Positions 29,971-37,701 of a stretch of 64,000 nucleotides of DNA are shown one piece after another. The notes beneath the pieces are model-generated. The model saw only the letters and a program-made list of their open reading frames with translations. It did not search any database and had not been told where the DNA came from. The position numbers and the translations under genes were made by a program. The stretch is from Rhodobacteraceae bacterium EL129 (lineage in GTDB: Bacteria > Pseudomonadota > Alphaproteobacteria > Rhodobacterales > Rhodobacteraceae), in contig ONZJ01000002.1 of the NCBI GenBank assembly GCA_900313005.1, forward strand, positions 1,938,996 through 2,002,995, read 5' to 3'. The stretch's first letter is position 1; every line of letters begins with the position of its first letter.

Positions 29971-31373
29971 GCTTCCGCCTCTCGGTTACGCTCTATTTTC
30001 CAGAGCCGATCACTATTGAACTGATCTGTAGGAACCAACTGTGTTCCATCCTTAGAGATACGAACTTCAACGCCCGCTTCTGTCAGCTCTGTTTTCATAG
30101 CATCAACTGCTGAGAAGTCTTTGGTCTCCATTGCCTTGACCCGCATTCCCGTGAAATAGCGTGTTAGGTCATCAAGCTTCGACAAGTCCGCCCCATCAGT
30201 AACGCCTGCAGTTTCCCATCCTCCAAGTTCCTCGGCAAGCAATCCGAGTGCTCGTGCCGATGACAATAGCGTAGTCACGTCAGAGGCTGCAGAGAATTGG
30301 TGCAGTTCTGCGATGGCACCTGCTGTATTCAGATCGTCAGCCAAACACTTCATGATCTCGGGATGGATTTCGCCCGGCGTCACGTCTGTGGTTTGCTCAC
30401 GCCATCTTTGTAAAGTCTTGCGTGCTTGTTCGGCTTTCTCAGCCGTCCAATCCATCGGCTTCCGGTAATGCGTCGACAGGAACACAAACCGGATCACTTC
30501 ACCTGGCACACCCTGCTCCAGCAAATCACGCACGGTAAAGAAATTGCCCAAAGACTTGGACATCTTCTTGCCCTCGACCTGCAACATCTCGTTGTGCATC
30601 CAGTATTTGGCAAATCCACCCTGAGGATGGGCACAGCAGCTTTGCGCGATCTCGTTTTCGTGGTGCGGGAACATCAGGTCGTTGCCGCCGCCGTGGATGT
30701 CGAAAGACGCACCCAGCAGCTCGTAAGACATGGCCGAGCATTCGATGTGCCAGCCGGGACGGCCCACGCCCCAAGGGCTGTCCCAACCTGGCTGATCCGC
30801 GTTTGACGGCTTCCATAGGACAAAATCCATCGGGTCTTCTTTGAACGGTGCCACCTCGACCCGCGCACCGGCGATCATATCATCGACCGAGCGTCCCGAA
30901 AGGCGGCCATAATCCTTGTAGGACCGCACGCGGAACAACACATGGCCTTCGGCCGGATAGGCGTGGCCATCCGCGATCAGCTGTTCGATCATCGTGACCA
31001 TCTGCGGAATATATTGAGTGGCGCGGGGCATGTGATCCGGCTCTAACGCGCCCAGCGCGCCCATGTCGTCCAGAAACCACTGAGTTGTCTCGGCGGTGAT
31101 ATCGCCAATCGCCCGGCCACTTTCAGCGGCACGCGTGTTGATCTTGTCATCCACGTCGGTGAAGTTGCGCGCATAGGTGACGTGATCCACGCCGTAGACA
31201 TGCCGCAGCAAGCGATAAAGCACATCAAACACCACCACAGGCCGTGCGTTGCCCAGATGGGCGCGATCATAGACCGTGGGGCCACAGACATACATGCGCA
31301 CATCCTCGGCATCATGAGGCGAGAACACCTCTTTCTTCCGTGTCAGTGTATTGTGCAGCTTAATTTCGGTCAT
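29967..31373 (-). CDS. cysS: cysteinyl-tRNA synthetase
   Basis: 468 residues, class I. The zinc Cys is in '[18 protein letters not shown]', with the HIGH-type motif HLGN at 39-42. 'NFTDVDDKI' follows, and the second motif is '[10 protein letters not shown]'. The last third (anticodon-binding region, roughly 29967-30440) is much less GC-rich than the rest: my hand counts give 43-48% in 30001-30120 and 65% in 30661-30720, which suggests a mosaic gene. First gene of a three-gene minus-strand operon with cimA. Confidence 0.97.
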   Translation of the reverse strand: MTEIKLHNTLTRKKEVFSPHDAEDVRMYVCGPTVYDRAHLGNARPVVVFDVLYRLLRHVYGVDHVTYARNFTDVDDKINTRAAESGRAIGDITAETTQWFLDDMGALGALEPDHMPRATQYIPQMVTMIEQLIADGHAYPAEGHVLFRVRSYKDYGRLSGRSVDDMIAGARVEVAPFKEDPMDFVLWKPSNADQPGWDSPWGVGRPGWHIECSAMSYELLGASFDIHGGGNDLMFPHHENEIAQSCCAHPQGGFAKYWMHNEMLQVEGKKMSKSLGNFFTVRDLLEQGVPGEVIRFVFLSTHYRKPMDWTAEKAEQARKTLQRWREQTTDVTPGEIHPEIMKCLADDLNTAGAIAELHQFSAASDVTTLLSSARALGLLAEELGGWETAGVTDGADLSKLDDLTRYFTGMRVKAMETKDFSAVDAMKTELTEAGVEVRISKDGTQLVPTDQFNSDRLWKIERNREAEA

Positions 31374-31502
31374 GGCTCGCCCTTTCGCGCGCGACAGTTC
31401 GCTCGGCGGGCTTTAGCAATATACTCAATCAGATGGAAGTGAGGACCGGCCCGCGTGACGTATGTCAGCAGGTAATGCAGCAGATAATGTTGGTTGCGGT
31501 TC

Positions 31503-31536
31503 TCATGGGGGCGAACCTAAGCGCCCGCCCCCATGA
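31503..31536 (-). terminator. 11-bp hairpin after the SoxR-linked operon
   Basis: TCATGGGGGCG (31503-31513) pairs perfectly with CGCCCCCATGA (31526-31536) around a 12-nt loop, 4 nt beyond the stop of the 27-codon ORF. There is no T-run, so it is either a stabilising 3' structure or a terminator that needs other factors. The cysS promoter must lie between here and 31373. Confidence 0.5.
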
Positions 31537-31539
31537 TCG

Positions 31540-31623
31540 TCAAGGTCGTTTCGGGTCAGGTGGCGCATCTGGTTTGGTTTGTGCCCCTGCAATGGCCAAC
31601 CAAAAGAGCATGATCACAGGCAT
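31540..31623 (-). CDS. 27-codon small ORF coupled to the VOC gene
   Basis: The ATG shares one base with the VOC stop (TGATG), a classic coupling arrangement. The peptide starts MPVIMLFWLAIAGAQ, a hydrophobic segment long enough for a short signal or membrane anchor. It ends in a Pro/Lys/Asp-rich tail (KPDAPPDPKRP). It stops 4 nt before a strong hairpin. No family is recognised. Coding status is inferred from context only. Confidence 0.45.
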   Translation of the reverse strand: MPVIMLFWLAIAGAQTKPDAPPDPKRP

Positions 31624-31997
31624 CAGCTGTAATGCACCACTTCAAACTCGATCCCGTCAGGGCCGTCGAAGTAGAATCGTAGCCCTGGTTCATAATCGCC
31701 GTGGCTGTTGGGGACATAGCCCATGGCCTTCACCCGCTCCTCAACCGCGTTGATGTCATCGACGATCACACCCACATGGTTCAGCCCGGCCACCGTTCCA
31801 TAATGATCGCCCCGCGCGCTCAGCTTTTTATCCGGGGCATAAAGCGCCAGATAGCTGTCATCGTCGCCCACGTGAACGGTATAGCCATTGTCCTTGGCCT
31901 CGCCTGACCAACGGATATGCCAGCCAAACAGGGTGCACAGCTGGGCCGCGCTGTCATCGGGATCAGGGACGGTGATGTTGACGTGTTCCAGTTGCAT
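31623..31997 (-). CDS. VOC / glyoxalase-family protein, probable SoxR target
   Basis: 124 residues with the vicinal-oxygen-chelate fold: 'MQLEHVNITVPDPDDSAAQL', 'GLNHVGVIVDDINAVEERV' and 'GLRFYFDGPDGIEFEVVHY'. The metal-binding positions look like H5, H-in-'NHVG' and E in 'EFEVV'. Such proteins include glyoxalase I and antibiotic-resistance or quinone-handling enzymes; the substrate here is unknown. It is divergent from soxR and preceded by a SoxR-type promoter, so oxidant-induced expression is likely. Confidence 0.85.
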   Translation of the reverse strand: MQLEHVNITVPDPDDSAAQLCTLFGWHIRWSGEAKDNGYTVHVGDDDSYLALYAPDKKLSARGDHYGTVAGLNHVGVIVDDINAVEERVKAMGYVPNSHGDYEPGLRFYFDGPDGIEFEVVHYS

Positions 31998-32038
31998 GAG
32001 CTTGGTTCCTTTTGAAGTATTGAATCACTTATTCAATC

Positions 32039-32069
32039 ACTATAATTCTTCAAGTATACTTTAATACAA
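32039..32069 (-). promoter_or_regulatory. SoxR-type promoter with a 19-bp spacer
   Basis: On the minus strand: -35 TTGTAT (32069-32064), a 19-bp spacer TAAAGTATACTTGAAGAAT, and -10 TATAGT (32044-32039). The spacer carries the perfect palindrome AAGTATACTT. The over-long spacer holding a dyad is the hallmark of MerR/SoxR-activated promoters. The layout closely follows E. coli soxS as I remember it (CCTCAAGTTAACTTGAGG, 12 of 18 matches). The VOC gene starts 42 nt downstream of the -10. A second inverted repeat, ATTGAAT-CACTT-ATTCAAT, spans 32019-32037. Confidence 0.8.
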
Positions 32070-32080
32070 GAGGTTTTCAT

Positions 32081-32551
32081 ATGACAGGCAAATCAAATGA
32101 AACACGTGGTTTGACAATTGGTTACGTGGCAGAACGCACGGGGCTCGCCACATCCGCCATTCGCTATTACGAGGATGAAGGGCTTGTCAAACCCGACCGC
32201 AGCGATGCCGGGCACCGCCGCTATGAGCGCTCGGATCTGCGGCGTTTATCCTTTGTGATGATCAGCCAACAGTTGGGATTTTCCATCGCTGAAGTGCGCG
32301 ATGCGCTAAGCACCCTGCCGGAAGGTCGCACCCCGACCAAGGCTGACTGGGCGCGTATCTCACGCCATTTCGGCAAGGTGCTGGATGCGCGAATAGACAC
32401 CATGCAAACCCTGCGGGCCCGGCTGGATGGCTGCATCGGTTGTGGGTGTTTGTCCCTGCGCACCTGCAAGCTTTACAATCCCGAAGATCGGATTGCCACG
32501 CGCGGGGCGGGTCCCCGATATCTGATGGGGGATCAAAGCGACGCGACCTAG
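32081..32551 (+). CDS. soxR: redox-sensing transcriptional activator SoxR (MerR family)
   Basis: 156 residues. The N-terminal MerR winged helix is 'TIGYVAERTGLATSAIRYYEDEGLV', then a dimerisation helix. The [2Fe-2S] cluster ligands are C118, C121, C123 and C129 in 'GCIGCGCLSLRTC' (C-x2-C-x-C-x5-C), exactly the SoxR pattern. Oxidation of the cluster by redox-cycling compounds should untwist its target promoter. Divergent from the VOC gene across 83 bp that hold its probable binding site, which may also give autoregulation. Confidence 0.95.
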   Translation: MTGKSNETRGLTIGYVAERTGLATSAIRYYEDEGLVKPDRSDAGHRRYERSDLRRLSFVMISQQLGFSIAEVRDALSTLPEGRTPTKADWARISRHFGKVLDARIDTMQTLRARLDGCIGCGCLSLRTCKLYNPEDRIATRGAGPRYLMGDQSDAT

Positions 32552-32653
32552 CGCAGGAGATTGTTATCACTGCGCAACTGCTTGCTTGACACTTCCCCAA
32601 TGCCCTGACCTTCTCGGCCTTGCTTAGACCATGCAACGGGCAAGAGGTGTGAC

Positions 32654-33829
32654 ATGCAGCTTTCAAACAGAATTACCGGCATCAACGCAGGAGGTTCAGA
32701 CGGTTGGGGCATCTATGTGATGGCGGGTGAGATGGAACGCGCAGGTCACGATATCACCCATTTGACCATCGGCGAACATGATATCAAAACTGATCCGATT
32801 ATTCTGGAGGCCATGTACCGTGCCGGGTTAGACGGGCATACGGGGTATGCTTTTGGCGCCGGAAACCCCGGTCTTCGTGAACGGATCGCCCAGCGCGTAT
32901 CAGCACGTACGGGTGTGCCGACCACGCCCGACAATGTGTTGGTGGTTCCCGGTGGACAGGCGGGCCTGTTTGCGACGCATATGGCTGTGTGTGATCCCGG
33001 CGATTCAGCAATGTACATCGACCCTTATTATGCCACCTACCCCGGCACGATCCGCAGTTGCGGCGCACGCCCCGTCCCTGTGCGTGCCCATGCTGAACGG
33101 ATGTTTCAACCAGACGCCGCCGACCTGATCCTTGCAGCACGGCCGGGAGCGAAATCGCTGTTGATCAATTCGCCCAACAACCCCACCGGGGTGATGTACA
33201 CCGCCGATACGATGCAAGGCATTGCGCGCGTGTGCCAGGACGAAAATCTTTGGCTGATCTCGGACGAGGTGTATGACACACAAGTCTGGATCGGTGATCA
33301 CCTCAGCGCGCGCGCGCTACCGGATATGGCTGAACGCACTCTGGTGATCGGATCCATGTCCAAAAGCCACGCCATGACGGGAAGCCGCATTGGATGGATC
33401 ATTGGCCCAGAAGACGCGCTGGAACATATGGGGCATCTGGCCACCAACACCACCTACGGCGTGGCAGGGTTTGTCCAGGAGGCCGCGAGCTTTGCGCTGG
33501 ATCAAGGCGCCGCATTCGAAGCAAAAATAGCCGAACCATTCCGCCGCCGCCGGGATCTGGTGCTGAAGCAAGTGCAGGCACAAAACGTAGTGCGCGCCAT
33601 TCCGGCCGACGGGGCGATGTATATCATGCTCGATGTCCGCGCCACGGGTCTGTCCGGCGAAGCCTTTGCAGAAACATTGCTCAAACAGCACCATGTGGCC
33701 GTCATGCCCGGCGAAAGCTTTGGCGCAGCCGCCGCAGGCCATGTACGCGTGGCGTTGACCGTGGCCGATGACCGGCTTGAAGCAGCGGTGGCCCAGCTTT
33801 TGCAGATGGCGCCGCGCAAAGCCGCATAG
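32654..33829 (+). CDS. PLP-dependent aminotransferase, class I/II
   Basis: 391 residues, fold type I. 'NSPNNPTGVMY', 'LISDEVYDTQVW' and 'GSMSKSHAMTGSRIGW' (PLP lysine K237) are all present, and a late Arg in 'GHVRVAL' should bind the substrate carboxylate. It resembles aspartate- or aromatic-type transaminases, but the amino donor cannot be fixed from sequence. A GTG/ATG start is preceded by AGAGG. The ATPase gene begins 17 nt downstream. Confidence 0.88.
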   Translation: MQLSNRITGINAGGSDGWGIYVMAGEMERAGHDITHLTIGEHDIKTDPIILEAMYRAGLDGHTGYAFGAGNPGLRERIAQRVSARTGVPTTPDNVLVVPGGQAGLFATHMAVCDPGDSAMYIDPYYATYPGTIRSCGARPVPVRAHAERMFQPDAADLILAARPGAKSLLINSPNNPTGVMYTADTMQGIARVCQDENLWLISDEVYDTQVWIGDHLSARALPDMAERTLVIGSMSKSHAMTGSRIGWIIGPEDALEHMGHLATNTTYGVAGFVQEAASFALDQGAAFEAKIAEPFRRRRDLVLKQVQAQNVVRAIPADGAMYIMLDVRATGLSGEAFAETLLKQHHVAVMPGESFGAAAAGHVRVALTVADDRLEAAVAQLLQMAPRKAA

Positions 33830-33846
33830 GTGTATAAAGGACAACG

Positions 33847-34644
33847 ATGGCCCGCAAGAAAGCTGACACATCACTGCCCGCGCCCTTCTTGCAACGCTTG
33901 CGTGCGCTGCCCGACAAACTGGCCGAGAAATCAGACCCCAAGCCGGAGTATCCCTTCACTCTGCCCTGGCTACAATCGGGCGAGTTCGAGCTGAGTTTCA
34001 CCGAACCCGTCACCATCATCTGTGGCGAGAACGGCACCGGCAAATCCACCCTGATCGAAGCCATCGCCAGCCTGAGCGGCTATGACGAAGCAGGCGGCGG
34101 CAAGGGGTATCGACCGGTCGATCATTCAGGTGCCATCGACAAAAGCGGCGCAGATCTGGCTGATGTGCTGCGCGCAGGCTGGCGGCCCAAGATCACCGAT
34201 GGTTGGTTTTTCAAGGCGGAAAGCTTCTTCTCAGTCGCGCGCTACCAGGATGCGATGGCCCAGCAGCATGGCGGCACTGCACCCGATTACCTGTCCTGGA
34301 GCCATGGCGAAGGCTTTCTGAGATTCTTTGAGGAACGCATGTCTCGCCAGGGCATCTATTTCATGGACGAGCCGGAGAGCGCTTTGTCCCCCAAGCGCCA
34401 GCTGGACCTCTTGCGCATCCTGCAGGGCATTCTGACGCGCGCGACGTCTCAGGTGATCATGGCCACCCATTCGCCCATCCTGATGGCCCTGCCCGGCGCG
34501 CAGCTTTATGAAATCACCCGCCATGGGCTGCATGAAACCAACTATCGCGATACCTCGCATTTCAAACTGTACCAGTCCTTTACCGTGGACCCCGAAGACT
34601 TCATCGACACTGCACTGAACGACTTTGACAACAGCCAGTTCTGA
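33847..34644 (+). CDS. AAA/ABC-type ATPase (RecF/SMC-like, single domain)
   Basis: 265 residues. Walker A is GENGTGKST (K66) and Walker B is 'YFMDEPESALSP' (D174-E175), with the H-loop in 'VIMATHSPIL'. There is no transmembrane partner and no long coiled coil, so it is a soluble ATPase of the type often annotated as a predicted ATPase, not a transporter. AAGGA lies upstream of the ATG. It may be co-transcribed with the aminotransferase, but no functional link is obvious. Confidence 0.85.
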   Translation: MARKKADTSLPAPFLQRLRALPDKLAEKSDPKPEYPFTLPWLQSGEFELSFTEPVTIICGENGTGKSTLIEAIASLSGYDEAGGGKGYRPVDHSGAIDKSGADLADVLRAGWRPKITDGWFFKAESFFSVARYQDAMAQQHGGTAPDYLSWSHGEGFLRFFEERMSRQGIYFMDEPESALSPKRQLDLLRILQGILTRATSQVIMATHSPILMALPGAQLYEITRHGLHETNYRDTSHFKLYQSFTVDPEDFIDTALNDFDNSQF

Positions 34645-34680
34645 TTTTCAGAGCGAGGTGGAATTGGCTGCGCAATAGAG

Positions 34681-34713
34681 TGTCCATTTGCGACATCTGT
34701 CGCTAATTGGACA
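34681..34713. promoter_or_regulatory. near-perfect dyad upstream of the first mttB
   Basis: TGTCCATTTGCGACA (34681-34695) is followed after 2 nt by TGTCGCTAATTGGACA (34698-34713). The second arm is the reverse complement of the first with one base added and one changed. The half-site TGTCGC-N5-GGACA looks like an operator, perhaps of an AraC/GlxA-type regulator. A related GCGACATCT element lies upstream of the second mttB at 54769-54785. Confidence 0.55.
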
Positions 34714-34768
34714 GACGCACATTTGGAATCATGTCTTTTTCCTGCCACCTAAAGGGAGGGATCGGCCC

Positions 34769-34849
34769 ATGAAGCCGGTTTGTAAAATCGCACTGATTGT
34801 TCGCACCATCGGAGCTCAACGCGGCCGTGCTGCACGTGGTCGTCCATGA
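34769..34849 (+). CDS. 26-codon Arg-rich leader-like ORF
   Basis: A strong AAGGGAGG site lies 8 nt before the ATG. The peptide begins MKPVCKIALIVRTIGAQ and ends with RGRAARGRP, so arginine codons cluster in the last third. A hairpin begins 2 nt after the stop and mttB starts 69 nt after it. This layout fits a regulatory leader peptide or a small basic protein. No homolog is known to me. Confidence 0.4.
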   Translation: MKPVCKIALIVRTIGAQRGRAARGRP

Positions 34850-34851
34850 GT

Positions 34852-34872
34852 GAAGGCGCATTTGCGCGTTTC
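34852..34872 (+). terminator. attenuator-like hairpin ahead of mttB
   Basis: GCGCA-TT-TGCGC (34856-34867), extended outward by GAA/TTC with one mismatch, followed by TTTCTTTACT. It sits between the 26-codon ORF and the mttB start. It could terminate a short transcript or act in attenuation. Confidence 0.4.
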
Positions 34873-34917
34873 TTTACTCATAAAAACAAGACAACGACCC
34901 ACTAGGACAGATATCAC

Positions 34918-36459
34918 ATGACAGCCCCTGTTTCCCGCCGCTCTGGCGGCCGTGCCGCCCGCCAGGCCCTGCGGGCCGCCGCCCCAGCCGAAGATCAACG
35001 CTCCATCCGCCCCGGTTTAGAGGGGGGGCTTTTTCGCCCGCTCAGCCAGCAAGGGATGGAACGTATTCACCAGACCGCACTTGATGCGTTGGAGCAGATC
35101 GGCCTCGCGGACGCGCCGCCCTCCGGCATCGAATACCTGACACAGGCCGGGGCAATCCTGGGCGATGATGGCCGCATTCGGTTCCCACGTGCCTTGGTTG
35201 AGGACATGCTGGCCAAGACCAACCGCTCCATCACCCTGCATGGGCGCGACCCGCAGCATGACATGATGCTGTCTGGGACAAAGGTGCATTACGGGACCGC
35301 GGGTGCGGCGGTGCATATGGTGGACGTGGAAGGCAATGAGTACCGCGAAAGCACGGTCCAGGATCTGCACGATGCAGCGCGCATTTGCGATGTGCTGGAC
35401 AACATCCACTTTCTGCAACGTCCCATGGTGTGCCGCGATATCGTCGACAACATGGAGATGGACCTCAACACCGTCTACGCCACCTGTGCAGGCACAATGA
35501 AGCACGTTGGCACCTCCTTCACCGAACCACACCACGTGGCCCCGGCCCTTGAGATGCTGCACATGATCGCTGGCGGCGAGGACAAATGGCGCGAACGCCC
35601 CTTCATGTCCAATTCCAACTGCTTTGTTGTGCCGCCGATGAAATTCGCCACGGAAAGCTGTCAGGTGATGGAAGAGTGCATCAAGGGCGGTATGCCTGTG
35701 CTGCTTCTCTCGGCGGGCATGGCTGGTGCCACGACACCCTCGACCATCGCAGGCGCCATCGCGCAGGCCTGCGCGGAATGTCTGGCAGGACTGGTCTATG
35801 TGAACGCGGTCAAACCGGGGCATCCGGCCATCTTTGGTACCTGGCCCTTTGGGCTGGATTTGCGCACTGGGGCCATGTCGATCGGATCCAGCGAACAAGC
35901 GCTGCTGACCTCGGGCTGCGCGCAGATGCACCAGTTCTACGACGTCCCCGGCGGTTCAGCCGCCGGTGCATCGGACAGCAAGATGCCCGATATGCAAGCC
36001 GGATGGGAACAGATGTGCACCAACGTCTTGGCAGGTCTTTCAGGCGTGAACATGGTCTATGAGGCCGCAGGCATGCATGCCTCGCTTCTGGGGTTCTGCC
36101 ACGAAAGCCTGATCCTGGGCGATGACCTGATTGGCCACGCCATGCGCTGCGTGCGCGGCATCGAGGTCGATGATGACACGTTGGCCCTGGAACAAATCCG
36201 CGATGTCTGCCTCAATGGCCCCGGCCATTATCTGGGCACCGGTGAAACGCTGGCCCGGATGCAATCCGACTATGTCTACCCTGCCTTGGGGGATCGGACC
36301 TCGCCCAAGGAATGGGCCGAGATTGGCAAGCCCAATCTGGTCAAGAAGGCCACGGCGCGCAAGGAAGAGATCCTGTCCGAGCGTCCACGCGCGGCTTTTG
36401 ATCCAATGCTGGATGCCGAAATTCGCCGGGCGTTCAACATCCACCTGCCCGGGTATTGA
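34918..36459 (+). CDS. MttB-family (trimethylamine methyltransferase-like) protein, no pyrrolysine
   Basis: 513 residues of the MttB superfamily (TIM barrel). The basic N-terminal tail 'SRRSGGRAARQALRAA' leads into 'LFRPLSQQGMERIHQTALDALEQIGL'. 'GTAGAAVHMVDVEG', 'DKWRERPFMSNSNCF' and the C-terminal 'AGLSGVNMVYEAAGMHASLLGF' are family-typical. The frame has no internal amber codon, so this is a non-pyrrolysine member, the class that includes the glycine betaine methyltransferase MtgB. The substrate is unknown. No corrinoid carrier or reactivase gene is adjacent. Confidence 0.85.
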   Translation: MTAPVSRRSGGRAARQALRAAAPAEDQRSIRPGLEGGLFRPLSQQGMERIHQTALDALEQIGLADAPPSGIEYLTQAGAILGDDGRIRFPRALVEDMLAKTNRSITLHGRDPQHDMMLSGTKVHYGTAGAAVHMVDVEGNEYRESTVQDLHDAARICDVLDNIHFLQRPMVCRDIVDNMEMDLNTVYATCAGTMKHVGTSFTEPHHVAPALEMLHMIAGGEDKWRERPFMSNSNCFVVPPMKFATESCQVMEECIKGGMPVLLLSAGMAGATTPSTIAGAIAQACAECLAGLVYVNAVKPGHPAIFGTWPFGLDLRTGAMSIGSSEQALLTSGCAQMHQFYDVPGGSAAGASDSKMPDMQAGWEQMCTNVLAGLSGVNMVYEAAGMHASLLGFCHESLILGDDLIGHAMRCVRGIEVDDDTLALEQIRDVCLNGPGHYLGTGETLARMQSDYVYPALGDRTSPKEWAEIGKPNLVKKATARKEEILSERPRAAFDPMLDAEIRRAFNIHLPGY

Positions 36460-36478
36460 TCCTTTAGGTGTGAAAATT

Positions 36479-36541
36479 GAGTATTAAAAGCAAGATGAAG
36501 CAGAGGCCCAGCGCCCCTGTTTCATCTTGCCGCAAGTACTC
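36479..36541. repeat. intergenic dyad repeat copy B, bidirectional 3'-end hairpin
   Basis: GAGTA (36479-36483) and TACTC (36537-36541) flank a perfect 10-bp stem, GCAAGATGAA (36490-36499) with TTCATCTTGC (36521-36530). CCCGCCGGAGG follows. It is made of two inverted copies of the element seen at 9211-9258. It lies between mttB and the convergent DUF3179 gene, so it probably ends transcription from one or both sides. Confidence 0.55.
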
Positions 36542-36639
36542 CCGCCGGAGGCATCCGACAAATGCGTTCTTCACCGCTTCCGGATTTTGACGTGATCACT
36601 CACCGCTTGCCCAATTCAAAAAAGAGCGTGCGGACGCAC

Positions 36640-37617
36640 TCAATTGGATAACATCCACTTACCCTCGGGCCAGAAGGCGTGAAAGGCAAAGGCAAACATC
36701 ACGTCATGGGCCACATCGCGCCCCTGCGCATCTCGTACGCGTACGGTGCCCACGTCTTTGCCCTCAGCAATCACGGACTTGTCGAGGGCCGAGGCCTGTC
36801 CGGCCTCCCAGCTGAGTGTCACCCCTGCTTCCTGAACGCCGCCCACTTCGCGTAGGCGGCTCACCGGCCAGGCGCGATCGCCGACGCGCACCACCCGCAC
36901 CAAGGGTGGGATGTCGTGTGGCGGGTTTTCACCACTGTAGAGGAACGGCTTGGAGGAGCTGTCATAGCCTCGGTAGGGGTTTTGACCATAGGGGCGCGAC
37001 GCACCGGGTTGTTGCATCACCAAACCATCTGGATGGCGCGCGCGATATTGGTCCCAGCTCTCCATCACCGTTGGCAATTGCTTTAGCTTGGTGCCGGTCA
37101 ATTGGCCCACGATCCCTGTTGCGGTGGCCTGTTGCCACCAGCTTTCGGTTTGGCGGTCGTACATTACCATATCGGAATTGCGCAGCTTGCCCGACACGCC
37201 AAAAGTCAACGTGCCCTGTGCGGTTCGCCCGTCAAACGCCATGGCAGAGTTGCACAAGGGACAGAAGGTTACCGTGACCGGCAGACCTCCGACCGTGTCA
37301 TTCACAATCTCATGCCAGGTCAGATAGCGGATGGGATAGGCGCGCGGCGCTTGTCCCGCAAGTTCAAGCGTGACGACTGGTTCCATCCCCTTGATCCTGC
37401 TTTCGGACGCGGCTGCCACGAATGTTGGGGTGTCCACGGCCGGAATGCCATCCTTGGGCGGCCCACCCGAGAGGATTTCAACCCAGCTGTTGATGCTGGA
37501 CGTTGTAAAATCCGTCTTGGGCCATTCGTTTTTCCAGAATTTGGGATCCGCATACGCCGCACTGAAGGACAGGCTCAAACTCAGCGCAACGATGGTACAA
37601 AGACGTGCAAGGCGCAT
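36640..37617 (-). CDS. DUF3179 domain secreted protein
   Basis: 325 residues with a signal peptide ('LCTIVALSLSLSFSAAYADP'). The DUF3179 core has 'YPIRYLTWHEIVNDTVGGLPVTVTFCPLCNSAMAF' read in pieces. The CPLCNS cysteine pair and 'RNSDMVMYDRQTESWWQQ' are the conserved elements. Function of the family is unknown to me; the domain is extracytoplasmic. It is a single gene, convergent with mttB and separated from it by the copy B repeat. Confidence 0.88.
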   Translation of the reverse strand: MRLARLCTIVALSLSLSFSAAYADPKFWKNEWPKTDFTTSSINSWVEILSGGPPKDGIPAVDTPTFVAAASESRIKGMEPVVTLELAGQAPRAYPIRYLTWHEIVNDTVGGLPVTVTFCPLCNSAMAFDGRTAQGTLTFGVSGKLRNSDMVMYDRQTESWWQQATATGIVGQLTGTKLKQLPTVMESWDQYRARHPDGLVMQQPGASRPYGQNPYRGYDSSSKPFLYSGENPPHDIPPLVRVVRVGDRAWPVSRLREVGGVQEAGVTLSWEAGQASALDKSVIAEGKDVGTVRVRDAQGRDVAHDVMFAFAFHAFWPEGKWMLSN

Positions 37618-37701
37618 CAGGATAACTCCTATGAAAGCAGCCTTATGATGCGCGAATACCCCTGCCCTGCCTAGCCCCCCGCACGCGATTGTGAGACGGC
37701 G

